Positions 54,017-63,073 of a stretch of DNA of 64,000 nt are shown here, piece after piece. The stretch is from contig NZ_JAFBIY010000002.1 in NCBI RefSeq assembly GCF_021531975.1, positions 248,001-312,000 on the forward strand, given 5' to 3'. The notes beneath the pieces are model-generated. The model searched no databases. It was not told where the DNA came from and was given only the letters and a program-made list of their open reading frames with translations. The translations under genes and the position numbers were made by a program. Numbering within the stretch: position 1 is the first letter of the stretch; the number at the start of each line of letters is the position of its first letter. The stretch is from Faecalicatena contorta. GTDB taxonomy: Bacteria > Bacillota > Clostridia > Lachnospirales > Lachnospiraceae.

Positions 54017-54817
54017 ATGATATTAACAATACTGGGAACCGGTAATGCGGCTGTGACAGAATGCTATAATACTTGTTTTGCCTTATCCGATACAGGCAGA
54101 CACTTTCTGACAGACGCAGGCGGCGGAAACCGCATTTTGAAAATATTAAAAGATACCGGCATTGACATTGCAGATATACACGACATCTTTGTGACCCATG
54201 AACATGTGGACCATGTTCTTGGCATCATCTGGCTCATCCGTATCATCGGGCAGCGTATGAATCAGGGGAAATATGACGGCGAGCTAAGAATATACTGCCA
54301 CGAAGAGCTTGCTGAAAAGATTCAGGCGATCGCAAATATGACGATCCAGCAGAAAGTCTGCAGACACATGGGCGAAAGGATCCATTTCGACATCGTCTGT
54401 GATGGAGACTCCCGACGTATCCTCGACTGCCCGGTCACATTCTTTGACATTGGCTCTACAAAAGCAAAGCAATTTGGCTTCACGATGCTGCTGCCTGACG
54501 GACAGAAGTTCACCTGCGTCGGTGATGAACCTTACAACGAAGCCAACATCGATCATGTAAAGGGAAGTGACTGGCTCCTGCACGAAGCATTCTGTCTGTT
54601 TGAAGAAGCGGACAAGTTCAGCCCTTACGAAAAACACCACAGCACCGTAAAAGAAGCCTGCGAACTTGCCGAAAGCCTTGGAATCCCCAACCTTCTTCTA
54701 TATCATACAGAGGAGACACATCTCTCTGAGAGGAAAAGGCTCTATACCGAGGAAGGGCAGAGATACTTTCACGGAAATCTGTATGTGCCAGACGATCTGG
54801 AAAGTTTTGAACTGTAA
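54017..54817 (+). CDS. MBL-fold metallohydrolase (RNase Z-like)
   Basis: This 266-residue metallo-beta-lactamase-fold protein has the metal motif DIFVTHEHVDHVLG (H-x-H-x-D-H), an upstream aspartate in LTDAGGGNR and later GDEPYNEANIDHVKG and YEKHHSTVKEA. It resembles tRNase Z-like or phosphodiesterase proteins; the substrate is unknown. The start chosen is the ATG at 54017 (MILTILGTGNAA), with TCTGGAG upstream; the frame opens earlier, inside the end of the phosphorylase gene. It follows that gene by 23 bp, probably in the same transcript. Confidence 0.87.
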   Translation: MILTILGTGNAAVTECYNTCFALSDTGRHFLTDAGGGNRILKILKDTGIDIADIHDIFVTHEHVDHVLGIIWLIRIIGQRMNQGKYDGELRIYCHEELAEKIQAIANMTIQQKVCRHMGERIHFDIVCDGDSRRILDCPVTFFDIGSTKAKQFGFTMLLPDGQKFTCVGDEPYNEANIDHVKGSDWLLHEAFCLFEEADKFSPYEKHHSTVKEACELAESLGIPNLLLYHTEETHLSERKRLYTEEGQRYFHGNLYVPDDLESFEL

Positions 54818-54820
54818 AAA

Positions 54821-54848
54821 AAGGACGTTGCATTCCTGCAGCGTCCTT
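54821..54848. terminator. Terminator between the MBL gene and rpsR
   Basis: AAGGACGTTGCA and TGCAGCGTCCTT pair fully (one G-U) around TTCC. On the minus strand TTTTTTT follows, making it the terminator of the rpsF-ssb-rpsR operon; it may also serve the plus-strand transcript. Confidence 0.88.
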
Positions 54849-54866
54849 AATGTTTTCTCGTATCGA

Positions 54867-55133
54867 TTAATCCTGTACGTATGGCATAAGAGCGATGTGA
54901 CGTGCTCTCTTGATTGCTACTGTAAGAGCTCTCTGATGCTTAGCACAGTTACCTGTAATTCTTCTTGGAAGGATTTTTCCTCTTTCAGAGATGTACTTTC
55001 TTAACTTTGCTACATCCTTGTAATCGATTTCATTGTTCTCTTTTCCACAGAACACACATACTTTTTTTCTTCTGCGTCCGCCGCCTCTTCTCTTGAAGCC
55101 GCCTTCCGGACGATTACCTTTATCGTAAGCCAT
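54867..55133 (-). CDS. rpsR: 30S ribosomal protein S18
   Basis: The 88-residue protein has the S18 core [22 protein letters not shown] and [20 protein letters not shown]. The N-terminal [22 protein letters not shown] with two cysteines belongs to the zinc-binding form (C+). It binds the S6 partner and 16S rRNA. It is the last gene of the rpsF-ssb-rpsR operon. Confidence 0.97.
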   Translation of the reverse strand: MAYDKGNRPEGGFKRRGGGRRRKKVCVFCGKENNEIDYKDVAKLRKYISERGKILPRRITGNCAKHQRALTVAIKRARHIALMPYVQD

Positions 55134-55163
55134 CTTTATTACCTCCTATTATTAATCAATGAA

Positions 55164-55262
55164 GTTCTTTTCCCTAGGCTCGAAAATACCTCGCCAAAGG
55201 AAAAGAACGACCTCGCACTAAGCTCATACTGCGCCTGCGGCTTGTATTCGCTAAGTTGCTTT
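55164..55262 (-). repeat. Structured element in the ssb-rpsR gap (copy B)
   Basis: GTTCTTTTCC and GGAAAAGAAC (55164-55208) enclose CTAGGCTCGAAAATACCTC; then ACCTCGCACTAAGCTC and a hairpin ATAC/GTAT. The same sequence of blocks is found at 35841-35940 between rpsL and rpsG, so the two elements appear related. Confidence 0.65.
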
Positions 55263-55266
55263 CGGT

Positions 55267-55719
55267 CTAGTTAAATGGGAGCTCTTCATCTATTCCATCC
55301 GGAATATTCATGAAGCCGTCACCTGCATCAGAAACTGGTGCCGGAGCCGGTGCGGATGCTGCGCGGAAACCGCCTGCATTAGCATCACTTGTTGCTTTGC
55401 TTTCAGCAAACTCCTGATCCTCTACCACAACATCTGTTGTATACACTTTCTGACCGTCTCTGTTGGTATAACTTCCTGTCTGGATACGTCCGGTTACGAT
55501 AACCTTCAGTCCCTGGCGGAAATACTTCTCTGCGAACTCAGCGCTTCTTCCAAAAGCAACACAGCTGATAAAGTCAGCGCTCTGCTCATTGTCATTGCTT
55601 CTTCTGAATCTGCGGTCAACTGCTAATGTGTATCTCGCAATTGCAAGAGAGCCTTCTCCCTGTGAATATCTTACCTCAGGGTCTCTCGTTAAGCGTCCCA
55701 TTAAAATTACTTTATTCAT
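55267..55719 (-). CDS. ssb: Single-stranded DNA-binding protein
   Basis: The 150-residue SSB has an N-terminal OB fold (MNKVILMGRLTRDPEVRY, DFISCVAFGRSAEFAEKY, VTGRIQTGSYTNRDGQKVY). An Ala/Pro-rich linker follows (about 113-130), and the acidic tip IDEELPFN is where partner proteins bind. It lies between rpsF and rpsR as in most Firmicutes. Confidence 0.97.
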   Translation of the reverse strand: MNKVILMGRLTRDPEVRYSQGEGSLAIARYTLAVDRRFRRSNDNEQSADFISCVAFGRSAEFAEKYFRQGLKVIVTGRIQTGSYTNRDGQKVYTTDVVVEDQEFAESKATSDANAGGFRAASAPAPAPVSDAGDGFMNIPDGIDEELPFN

Positions 55720-55740
55720 AAAATTACCTCTGCTTCCTGC

Positions 55741-56028
55741 TTAAGCATCCTGTCTAACGCACAAATATCTGATGACATTATCCATGATGCGAATTCTCTT
55801 CTCGATTTCGCCTGGAGTTCCTGCCTCAGCTTCGAAGTGGATGAAGTAGTAATATGCTTCTTTCATCTTCTGAATTTCGTAAGCAAGTCTCTTCTTACCC
55901 CATTCATCAACGTCAGAGATCTGACCACCGAAACGCTCAACTAAAGCTTTTACTTTTTCGATAACCTGTGCTCTTTCGTCATCTTCGATTTTTGCACTGA
56001 CAACAACAGCTAATTCATATTTGTTCAT
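55741..56028 (-). CDS. rpsF: 30S ribosomal protein S6
   Basis: The 95 residues match S6: MNKYELAVVVSAKIEDDERA, the central VDEWGKKRLAYEIQKMKEAYYY and IRIMDNVIRYLCVRQ. It binds S18 and 16S rRNA in the platform. It is the first gene of the operon, with a leader of about 100 bases. The leader contains a possible GCTCCC/GGGGGC stem that might be the S6:S18 feedback site; this is not firmly recognised. Confidence 0.97.
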   Translation of the reverse strand: MNKYELAVVVSAKIEDDERAQVIEKVKALVERFGGQISDVDEWGKKRLAYEIQKMKEAYYYFIHFEAEAGTPGEIEKRIRIMDNVIRYLCVRQDA

Positions 56029-56132
56029 GTCGTCTGCACCTCCTTCTGGTCTTTTGGCCCCCGCTCAGCTTATGTGGGAGCAAGGATTTTTCCGTCATAT
56101 AGCTGACAGAAAACAATGTATCACGAGTTAAT

Positions 56133-56161
56133 ATGATAGCATAATCTTTCGCCTGTTTCAA
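56133..56161 (-). promoter_or_regulatory. Promoter of rpsF-ssb-rpsR
   Basis: On the minus strand TTGAAA (56161-56156) and TATCAT (56138-56133) are separated by 17 bases. The -35 overlaps the last codons of the DUF951 gene. Confidence 0.7.
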
Positions 56162-56346
56162 GCCTTTTTCTTCAAATCTTTTGTATTTTTTTCAACCAGA
56201 CGGCGGGCGATCATGATCTGATGTCCGCACCCCATACATTTTAATCTGAAATCCGCTCCTACGCGGAGTATTTCCCACTCTTTACTGCCACATGGGTGGG
56301 GTTTCTTCATCGTCACAACATCTCCGACTTCATAGATATATCCCAT
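56158..56346 (-). CDS. DUF951 family protein (62 aa)
   Basis: This small conserved protein begins YEVGDVVTMKKPHPCGSKEW, with a CxxxxW element, and continues with LRVGADFRLKCMGCGHQIMI, giving Cys residues that may form a zinc site. DUF951 genes are commonly found directly upstream of rpsF in Firmicutes, as here. The function is unknown; a role in translation or nucleic-acid binding is often suspected. It starts one base after the sortase stop. Confidence 0.9.
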   Translation of the reverse strand: MGYIYEVGDVVTMKKPHPCGSKEWEILRVGADFRLKCMGCGHQIMIARRLVEKNTKDLKKKA

Positions 56347-56347
56347 G

Positions 56348-57142
56348 CTAATTCTCCTTTAACACTACATCTTTTTCTTTCACTCCGCGAACGACAATTC
56401 TGTGATTGTCACTTTCTCTGGTACAGGTTGACAGTGTAACGATCGTATCATTTACGCCGACTTCCACACCGGTATCATAATCTGCATCTGCCTTTGTCAT
56501 GTCCAGGAACTTCTGATATTCTTCGGTAGATGCAAATGTTGTCAGATATGTATCCGAGGTATCTTCCACTATTGCGACAGAATAAATATGATAAGTAAGC
56601 TCCCGTCCATCCGGTGTATAGATGTAGAAATAAGGGTTCTTCTCCCAGAATGCCTTATCCTTATAATCTTCCAGTTTACGGAACATAGAGCCATCCTTCA
56701 TACGATGTCCGTAAATAATGGAATTGCAGTCATTAAAATCGGGATGATTCCCAACATTTAAAAAGATCGCACCCAGTGTATTCTCATTTGCAGAAAATGT
56801 CTGATGCAGGTACTGTTCATTGTCCTTACCCTGTACAATAGGATAATTGATGATCTCCGGTTCCGGATAGAAACGAATCCAGCCGATCGTATCTGCATTT
56901 GTTTCTTTCAGTGCATCAAAATCTACGCGAAATCCGCCTTCCGGCTTTCCATTTTCGATAGCAAGTTCCTGGATATCTTCATATTCGCTCCGCCCGTCCA
57001 GATAACCTTTGGCAATGCGGAACAGCTGAAATCCCGACACGAGAAATACTGCCAGAGCAACGAGCAATATGATCGTCGACAAAATACCTGCTTTCTTCTT
57101 TTTCTTACGTCTCCCTCTATGGGGCTTTCTTCTCTCTTCCAT
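56348..57142 (-). CDS. srtB: Class B sortase
   Basis: This membrane-anchored transpeptidase joins surface proteins to the cell wall. The 264 residues have a very basic N-terminus (RRKPHRGRRKKKKK), one membrane segment (about 19-41) and the catalytic domain with SIIYGHRMKDGSMF (catalytic His), TIVTLSTCTRES (catalytic Cys) and HRIVVRG (Arg). The sequence DTIGWIRFYPEPEIINYPIVQ is typical of class B. No substrate protein with a sorting signal lies nearby, so it may be a general-purpose enzyme. Confidence 0.94.
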   Translation of the reverse strand: MEERRKPHRGRRKKKKKAGILSTIILLVALAVFLVSGFQLFRIAKGYLDGRSEYEDIQELAIENGKPEGGFRVDFDALKETNADTIGWIRFYPEPEIINYPIVQGKDNEQYLHQTFSANENTLGAIFLNVGNHPDFNDCNSIIYGHRMKDGSMFRKLEDYKDKAFWEKNPYFYIYTPDGRELTYHIYSVAIVEDTSDTYLTTFASTEEYQKFLDMTKADADYDTGVEVGVNDTIVTLSTCTRESDNHRIVVRGVKEKDVVLKEN

Positions 57143-57155
57143 ATCGGTCTCCCTT

Positions 57156-58442
57156 CTATTTCTGCTCCATGATCTCTACGATCGTCTTTTCCGTCTCTAC
57201 CATTCCAGGTGATGCGATACGTCCCATATTACGCATCGTATCTTCCGGCGTCCTGCCGTTAATACCGTGAATATCCTCAATGCACACATCTGCCATCGCC
57301 AGATCCACACTACGAAATGCAGCATCTACCGCGACAATTCCCTTCATCGTACAGCCGTGATTGCCGCCATCACATATCATACCGGTTAGTCCGCTTGCCA
57401 TATTTTGAATGACCATGACAATCTGTTTTTCGCTGGCACCTCTCATATACGCCAGTCCACAGGCCATACCGGTGCCTGCCGCAATACCACAGCCGCAGAA
57501 TGCAGAAAGTCTCCCGGAATATTCCTTAATATACATGGTGGTCAGATAACTGAGCGCAGTTGCCCGCAGCAGAATATCGTCATCCACCACCTTATAATTT
57601 ACCTGATAGTACGCAAAGAGCGGCATTGTAGCAATAATTCCATGCGCGCCGCTTCCGGTGATACTCATAGCCGGGCGACTAAGGCCCAGTACACGGGCTT
57701 CGATCGCGCCGTTACAGAGAAGCTGTGCAGTCTTCCTTGCATCATCAGAAATAATTTCTTTATTATTATCCTTTAAAAGCTGTCTGGCAATCACAGCCCT
57801 ATTCGAATGAATCCCCTCTTCCAGAAGGTCCATGTTCATGGAAAATGCTTCCCGGATAAAGCTGATTTCTTCCTCAGGCACATTCCTTATATATGTAAGC
57901 ATGTCTGAAAGTGTATATTTGTGAATGAGCGGCGTCTCTTTCTCTTCTTCCTCATCATGTGACGATGTGGTTTTCTCATCTTCAAATATGCAGCTTCCAT
58001 TTTTTTCAATTTTCACAATATGCGTATGGCTGTCCCGAATATGTACCGTGCATCTGTCAGAAGCCGTCTCTACCGTCGCATCGATCGTGATCCGGGATCC
58101 AATATGGTCTAATACAACTTCTATTTTCCCGTCATCCACCATCTGCGCCGCCCGGTCATCATCTTCCGGCGTAATATCTGCAAGAGATTCCAGTCCTTTC
58201 TCTGCATCTGCTGCCACCGCTCCAAGTGCCGCCGCATACAGATTGCCATAACGGCTGGAATTCGGAATTCCACATGTAAATGCATTCTTATACATCCCGG
58301 AATTCAGCGCCACACGGACATGCTGTACTTCTCCGGTCACATACCCTCTGGCTTTTGCCACTGCATATGCGATCGCTCCCGGCTCCGTCACGCCAAGTGC
58401 CGGTCTCATATCCTCTTTTATGAGTCTGGTCAGTTCTTCCAT
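57156..58442 (-). CDS. UPF0597/L-cysteine desulfidase family protein (serine dehydratase alpha-like)
   Basis: This is a 428-residue protein of the CyuA/YhaM group, related to Fe-S L-serine dehydratases. Recognisable segments are MRPALGVTEPGAIAYAVAKA at the N-terminus, ALNSGMYKNAFTCGIPNS, FCGCGIAAGTGMACGLAYM and GMICDGGNHGCTMK with cysteines that can hold a cluster. Members break down L-cysteine to pyruvate, sulfide and ammonia. The start is ATG at 58442; a TTG seven codons earlier is less likely. It shares a strand with sortase B, 14 bp away. Confidence 0.9.
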   Translation of the reverse strand: MEELTRLIKEDMRPALGVTEPGAIAYAVAKARGYVTGEVQHVRVALNSGMYKNAFTCGIPNSSRYGNLYAAALGAVAADAEKGLESLADITPEDDDRAAQMVDDGKIEVVLDHIGSRITIDATVETASDRCTVHIRDSHTHIVKIEKNGSCIFEDEKTTSSHDEEEEKETPLIHKYTLSDMLTYIRNVPEEEISFIREAFSMNMDLLEEGIHSNRAVIARQLLKDNNKEIISDDARKTAQLLCNGAIEARVLGLSRPAMSITGSGAHGIIATMPLFAYYQVNYKVVDDDILLRATALSYLTTMYIKEYSGRLSAFCGCGIAAGTGMACGLAYMRGASEKQIVMVIQNMASGLTGMICDGGNHGCTMKGIVAVDAAFRSVDLAMADVCIEDIHGINGRTPEDTMRNMGRIASPGMVETEKTIVEIMEQK

Positions 58443-58531
58443 GTCACACTCCCGCCTTTCCAATTTGTTTCCTATTATAACATATCCTGCTGTTTACTCA
58501 ATTATTTTATATTTTTTTAATACAGAATTTA

Positions 58532-58561
58532 TTGACTTTATTTCCTTTCACGTATCATAAT
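58532..58561 (+). promoter_or_regulatory. Promoter of the cysteine-rich gene trio
   Basis: TTGACT (58532-58537) and CATAAT (58556-58561) are separated by 18 bases, about 25 bases before the TTG start at 58585. Confidence 0.55.
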
Positions 58562-58584
58562 ACCCGTTAGGAAGGTGATTTGAT

Positions 58585-58980
58585 TTGAAAGAAAAATTCA
58601 TGCAATTTATACGCGGAAGATACGGCATCGATTCTTTCGGCAGATGTACTATTTTCATAGCACTTATAACGATTATTCTTGCTCGATTTACAAGGAGCGG
58701 ATTTTTGTCATTATTTTCATGGGCATGCATAATTTATACTTATTTCCGTATGTTCTCCAGAAATATTTACAAACGCTCCGCCGAGAATCAGGCTTATCTG
58801 GCGAAGACCTACAAGATCCGCTGCTTCTTTTTGCGTCAGAAGAACCGGCTTCTGGATCTTAGGACTCACCACATATACCGTTGTCCCGGTTGCAGGCAGA
58901 AAATCCGTGTACCGCGCGGCAAAGGGCGCATCGAAATACGTTGTCCAAAATGTAACACAACATTTATCAAAAAAAGTTAA
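58585..58980 (+). CDS. Small membrane protein with C-terminal zinc ribbon
   Basis: This 131-residue protein has one or two hydrophobic segments (about 22-50) and a C-terminal zinc-ribbon-like domain with IYRCPGCRQKIRVPRG and IEIRCPKCNTTF (CxxC...CxxC). The start appears to be TTG at 58585, about eight bases after AGGAAGG; an ATG five codons later is too far from that site. I do not recognise a named family. It is followed after 13 bp by a DUF5685 gene and then a DnaJ gene, and the three probably form one transcript. Confidence 0.75.
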   Translation: MKEKFMQFIRGRYGIDSFGRCTIFIALITIILARFTRSGFLSLFSWACIIYTYFRMFSRNIYKRSAENQAYLAKTYKIRCFFLRQKNRLLDLRTHHIYRCPGCRQKIRVPRGKGRIEIRCPKCNTTFIKKS

Positions 58981-58993
58981 ATGAGGAACGGAT

Positions 58994-59848
58994 ATGTTTG
59001 GATACATTGCAATCAATAAAGCAGAAATGAAATTCAAAGACTACGATATGTACCATTCGTACTATTGTGGTCTTTGCAAATGTTTAAAAGAATGTTATGG
59101 TAGAAAAGGACAGATGACACTGTCTTATGATATGACATTTTTAATCGTCCTGCTGACCGGTCTGTATGAACCGGATACCGTAACGGAGACGGTAAACTGC
59201 ATTGCTCATCCTCTGGAAAAGCATACGGCACGTACAAATATTTTTACCGAATACGCTGCGGCAATGAATCTTGTGCTTTCTTACTACAAGGCCATGGATG
59301 ACTGGCAGGATGAACACAGCAAAAAGGGATACCTGACCGCACATGCGCTGAAAAAGAATATCCAGGCAATCGAAGAAAAATATCCGCAGAAAACAGCCTG
59401 CATTTCTTCACGTCTGCGCCAGTTATCGATATATGAAGCAGAAGGCGAATGTAATCTGGATCTGATGGCCGGGCTGTTCGGGGAAATCATGGCGGAGATA
59501 TTCGCTTATCAGGATGACGAATGGGAATTATCTCTTCGAAAGATTGGATTCTTCCTTGGCAAATTCATATATATCATGGATGCCTACGATGACGTTGAAA
59601 AAGATATCGCATCCGGATGCTACAACCCATTAAAGGAAACATTTGTAAATGACACGGATTTTGCAGATACATGCCGCAGGCTCCTGACCATGATGATGGC
59701 GGAATGCTCCCGTGAATTTGAAAAGCTTCCGGTTCTGCTTCACGCAGAGATTCTTCGCAACATCCTGTATTCCGGAGTATGGTGCAGATACACCGCTGTC
59801 ACATCAGAGAGGCAGGAACCAAAGAATAAGGAGAAACATAAATCATGA
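58994..59848 (+). CDS. DUF5685-family protein
   Basis: This 284-residue, largely helical protein has a cysteine cluster near the N-terminus ([18 protein letters not shown], about 19-36) and a conserved Asp-rich helix ([16 protein letters not shown], around 193-208) that superficially recalls metal-binding DDxxxD motifs of terpene synthase folds. The function is unknown. It overlaps the DnaJ gene by four bases (ATGA), which indicates translational coupling and a possible physical link with that chaperone. Confidence 0.82.
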   Translation: MFGYIAINKAEMKFKDYDMYHSYYCGLCKCLKECYGRKGQMTLSYDMTFLIVLLTGLYEPDTVTETVNCIAHPLEKHTARTNIFTEYAAAMNLVLSYYKAMDDWQDEHSKKGYLTAHALKKNIQAIEEKYPQKTACISSRLRQLSIYEAEGECNLDLMAGLFGEIMAEIFAYQDDEWELSLRKIGFFLGKFIYIMDAYDDVEKDIASGCYNPLKETFVNDTDFADTCRRLLTMMMAECSREFEKLPVLLHAEILRNILYSGVWCRYTAVTSERQEPKNKEKHKS

Positions 59849-60540
59849 CAGATCCATACAGTGTTCTCGGTATACCAAGAGACGCTTCTGATGACGAAAT
59901 CAAAAAAGCATATCGAAGCTTAAGCCGCAAATATCATCCGGATGCCAATATTAACAATCCAAACAAAGATCAGGCCGAAGCAAAATTCAAAGAAGTTCAG
60001 CAGGCCTATCAGCAGATTATGCATGAGCGTGAATATGGAAGTTCCTCCGGTACTTCCGGGGATTTTAATGACTTTGGCGGATACGGACCGTTCCGTGGAT
60101 TCTACGGAGAGTATCGGCAGGCAGGAAACCAAAGTGCCGAAGGCGAGCAGGACCTTCACATGCGCGCTGCCGCAAACTTTATTAACAGCGGTCACTACCA
60201 GGAGGCACTGAATCTGCTGAATGGAATGCCTTCCCGCAATGCACAGTGGTATTATTACAGCGCGGTTGCCAATTCCGGAATCGGCAACAATGTGATTGCT
60301 CTCCAGCACGCCAGAGAAGCACTCCGGCTGGAACCGAACAATTTCCAGTACCAGCTTCTCGTAAACAGACTCGAAAGCGGCGGTTCCTGGTATCAGCAAC
60401 AGCAAAGCCCATATGAAACCACATTTTCAAGCGGTAGCAGCTGGTGCATGAAGCTTTGCATCGCCAATCTTGTGTGCAATCTCTGCTGCGGTGGCAGCGG
60501 ATTATGCTGTGGCGGCGGAACGCCCGGCACATATATGTAA
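59845..60540 (+). CDS. J-domain protein with TPR-like middle and Cys/Gly-rich tail
   Basis: The N-terminal J domain ([23 protein letters not shown] motif in [11 protein letters not shown]) can stimulate an Hsp70. A glycine- and aromatic-rich linker follows, then a helical repeat region (about 95-170, [18 protein letters not shown] and [15 protein letters not shown]) like tetratricopeptide repeats. The tail is unusual: [20 protein letters not shown] holds several cysteines. It is not classical DnaJ, having no four-repeat zinc domain. It is coupled to the DUF5685 gene. Confidence 0.85.
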   Translation: MTDPYSVLGIPRDASDDEIKKAYRSLSRKYHPDANINNPNKDQAEAKFKEVQQAYQQIMHEREYGSSSGTSGDFNDFGGYGPFRGFYGEYRQAGNQSAEGEQDLHMRAAANFINSGHYQEALNLLNGMPSRNAQWYYYSAVANSGIGNNVIALQHAREALRLEPNNFQYQLLVNRLESGGSWYQQQQSPYETTFSSGSSWCMKLCIANLVCNLCCGGSGLCCGGGTPGTYM

Positions 60541-60542
60541 TT

Positions 60543-60622
60543 GGGGACGGGGTAAAAAGGAAATCGGGGACGGGGTTTTTTTCAAAAAACCCCGTCCCCG
60601 ATTTCCTTTTTACCCCGTCCCC
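60543..60622. repeat. 39-bp perfect inverted repeat with GGGGACGGGG units
   Basis: The left arm (60543-60581) and right arm (60584-60622) are exactly complementary with only two bases between them. Each arm holds two GGGGACGGGG words separated by TAAAAAGGAAATC and ends in a T- or A-run. It fills the entire gap between the DnaJ stop and the stop of the exchanger gene, and would act as a terminator in both directions. A shorter version of the repeat is at 26607-26687. Confidence 0.9.
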
Positions 60623-61587
60623 TATCTCACGAGAATATATACGAAAAACGCCAGATAAGCAAGCAGGAAGATCATTCCTTCTGTTCTCCTTATCTCTCGT
60701 TTACTGATCGCAGATACATACACGATCACGCTCGCAACGATCAGGATGAGCGTATCATACACTGCCGTTACTTCCAGCGTAATCGGAGTAATCGTTGCCG
60801 AAACTCCGAGAATCAAAAGAATATTGAAAATATTAGAACCGACTACATTTCCTACAGCCAGATCGTTTTCACCTTTCGCCGCAGCCACCATTGATGTTAC
60901 GAGTTCTGGAAGCGAGGTTCCAAGTGCGACGATCGTAAGTCCGATGAATGTCTGGCTTAATCCAAATGTTTCTGCGATCTCGCAGGCACTGTCAACAACC
61001 AGGTCTCCGCCCCACACGATACCGGCGAGTCCTCCTATGATATACGCAACGCTCTTAAGCGGCGGCATCGACTTATATTCTTCATCTATTTCTGTCTGTT
61101 CCTGTCTGGCCTGAAGTGCACTTTTTACCGTTGCATACAGGAAGACAGCAAACAAAAGCAAGAGCAGGATGCCAGCCTTTCTTCCGAGAGAAAACGTCTC
61201 CTCCCCATTCACGACTTTGGAAATTGAAAAATCGGAATCCAGAAGCAAAAGGACAACTGCTATAAATATAGAAAACGGAAACTCTTTCTTTAACAATGAC
61301 CATTTTGCCTGTACCGGATTTAAAATGGAACAAAAACCAAGTACCACCAGAAGATTAAATATATTGGAACCCAGCACATTACTGACTGCCAGATCATTGC
61401 TGCCCTGCAGTGCAGCCGTCACACTGACAGACATCTCCGGCATACTTGTTCCGAAGGCAACCACCGTAAGTCCGATAATAATCGTAGGCACTTTCAGAAG
61501 CTTTGCCACACTGGAGCTTCCATCTACGAAAAAGTCAGCGCCTTTTATTAAAAGTATAAATCCCAAAAGCAGGAGTACATATACCAT
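60622..61587 (-). CDS. Calcium/sodium antiporter (CaCA family, YrbG-like)
   Basis: This 321-residue membrane protein has ten hydrophobic segments in two related halves, each with the alpha-repeat motif: GLTVVAFGTSMPEMSVSV followed by NVLGSNIFNLLVVLG, and GLTIVALGTSLPELVTSM followed by NVVGSNIFNILLILG. It exchanges Ca2+ for Na+ or H+ across the membrane. The ATG at 61587 (MVYVLLLLGFILL) has AAGAGG upstream and is preferred over one at 61638. Confidence 0.94.
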   Translation of the reverse strand: MVYVLLLLGFILLIKGADFFVDGSSSVAKLLKVPTIIIGLTVVAFGTSMPEMSVSVTAALQGSNDLAVSNVLGSNIFNLLVVLGFCSILNPVQAKWSLLKKEFPFSIFIAVVLLLLDSDFSISKVVNGEETFSLGRKAGILLLLLFAVFLYATVKSALQARQEQTEIDEEYKSMPPLKSVAYIIGGLAGIVWGGDLVVDSACEIAETFGLSQTFIGLTIVALGTSLPELVTSMVAAAKGENDLAVGNVVGSNIFNILLILGVSATITPITLEVTAVYDTLILIVASVIVYVSAISKREIRRTEGMIFLLAYLAFFVYILVR

Positions 61588-61767
61588 ATCTCTATCCTCT
61601 TTCTCTCTTTTTACTCTGTTTAATAATAAAAGCATCAACTGAGAAAATCAAGTAAACTTCTTTAAAATTTTGTGAAAAATCAATTGACTTCTGGAAAAAC
61701 AATGTATATGATTCATATGTTACCAATTATTCAATTATTGATTATTCATAATATTGAGGGAAGGCTT

Positions 61768-63009
61768 ATGAATTATAATAAACTGATACAGGGAATTCTC
61801 GATATTGGAGAAGCCATGTTGAAAAGCGGTGCCGAGAACTTCCGACTGGAGGACAGTCTGTACCGCATGTGCAGAAGCTATGGATTTGTACGAAGCGATG
61901 TATTTATCATTCCAAGTAACATTCAGATAACGGTAGAGACACCGGATGGTGAGATCATCACGCAGATTCGTCACATTGAAACAACGGATATCGATTTTGA
62001 CCGTCTTGATTATTTAAACAATTTATCACGTTATGTATGTCAGAACACACCGGATGAGGTGCAGCTTCGCGAAAAATATATGGAAGTTATGAACCGTAAG
62101 CCACAGCATCCAGCCGCACCTTATTTTGCAGGCATTATGGGCGGAACAGGATTTGCCGTTTTCTTTGGCTGTAATTTCATGGATGCCATCGTTGCAGTCA
62201 TTGTATCTCTGATGATTGTTGTTGTTGGAAAATGGCTTGGCAAACGAGAAAGCAACCTTATGATATACAATATGCTTCTTGCGTTCTTGTCTGAGGTGAT
62301 CATCATTTTCATGGTTCGCGCCGGCATCGGCAGTCACCCGGACCGCATTATGATCGGAATCGTCATGCTTCTGATCAGTGCACTCGGAACGACGAACGGA
62401 ATCCGAGATCTCCTGCAGAGAGACTTTATCTCCGGTTTTCTGAATATCATGAACTCCTTCCTGGGAGCTGCCGGAATCGCCTTTGGAATCGCACTTGCCA
62501 TGCTACTCTTAAACGGTGTGTCTTCTGACGGGTTCATCCTCAACCACAGTGTACCGATCCAGCTTATTTCCTGTACGATCGCATGTACCGGATTCGCACT
62601 ATGGTTCAAGATCAGGGGCAGACAGGTACTGTACTCCAGTGTAGGTGCGTTTTTCACATGGGGAATATATGTGCTTGTATATGAACTGCGTCCAAGCAAT
62701 TTCCTTGCGACACTGATGGCAGCTATATTTGTAGCAGCATACGCATTTATTATGTCTCGTATCAACAAGGCGCCATCCACGATCTTCCTTACAGCTTCCG
62801 TGTTCCCACTGATTCCGGGACCGAATCTGTACTACATGATGTACGGATGTCTGAGCAGAAATGTGGAATTAGCATTCAGTGAGACGATCGTGCTTCTTTC
62901 CACCTGCCTTGCTATCGCATTCGGCTTCATTATTGTTGATATGATCGCAAGATATACAATGGATGCTTTAAAACGTGATTACCACATCGGAAAAAATTCA
63001 GCAAGATAA
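61768..63009 (+). CDS. ThrE-like threonine/serine exporter family protein
   Basis: This 413-residue protein combines the cytoplasmic N-terminal ThrE domain (residues 1-110; ILDIGEAMLKSGAENFRLED, IIPSNIQITVETPDG) with about ten membrane helices, including GTTNGIRDLLQRDFISG in the middle and FPLIPGPNLYYMMYG in the second half. Family members export threonine, serine or organic acids. Many Firmicutes split it into two genes; here both halves are in one. The ATG at 61768 has GAGGGAAGG upstream; an upstream ATG at 61672 adds leader sequence only. Confidence 0.88.
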   Translation: MNYNKLIQGILDIGEAMLKSGAENFRLEDSLYRMCRSYGFVRSDVFIIPSNIQITVETPDGEIITQIRHIETTDIDFDRLDYLNNLSRYVCQNTPDEVQLREKYMEVMNRKPQHPAAPYFAGIMGGTGFAVFFGCNFMDAIVAVIVSLMIVVVGKWLGKRESNLMIYNMLLAFLSEVIIIFMVRAGIGSHPDRIMIGIVMLLISALGTTNGIRDLLQRDFISGFLNIMNSFLGAAGIAFGIALAMLLLNGVSSDGFILNHSVPIQLISCTIACTGFALWFKIRGRQVLYSSVGAFFTWGIYVLVYELRPSNFLATLMAAIFVAAYAFIMSRINKAPSTIFLTASVFPLIPGPNLYYMMYGCLSRNVELAFSETIVLLSTCLAIAFGFIIVDMIARYTMDALKRDYHIGKNSAR

Positions 63010-63010
63010 A

Positions 63011-63026
63011 TATACCCCGGGGTATA
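63011..63026. repeat. Palindrome TATACCCCGGGGTATA
   Basis: This 16-base perfect palindrome with the CCCCGGGG core starts just after the exporter stop codon. The same core forms the longer palindrome at 20270-20308. Confidence 0.7.
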
Positions 63027-63033
63027 CAAAGAA

Positions 63034-63067
63034 AAAAAACAGCGCCCGTTTTCGGACGCTGTTTTTT
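63034..63067. terminator. Bidirectional terminator
   Basis: AAAAAACAGCG with CGCTGTTTTTT and inner CCG/CGG form a strong stem with A- and T-runs on both sides. It serves the exporter gene (+) and the gene at 63074 (-). Confidence 0.9.
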
Positions 63068-63073
63068 CTGGGG

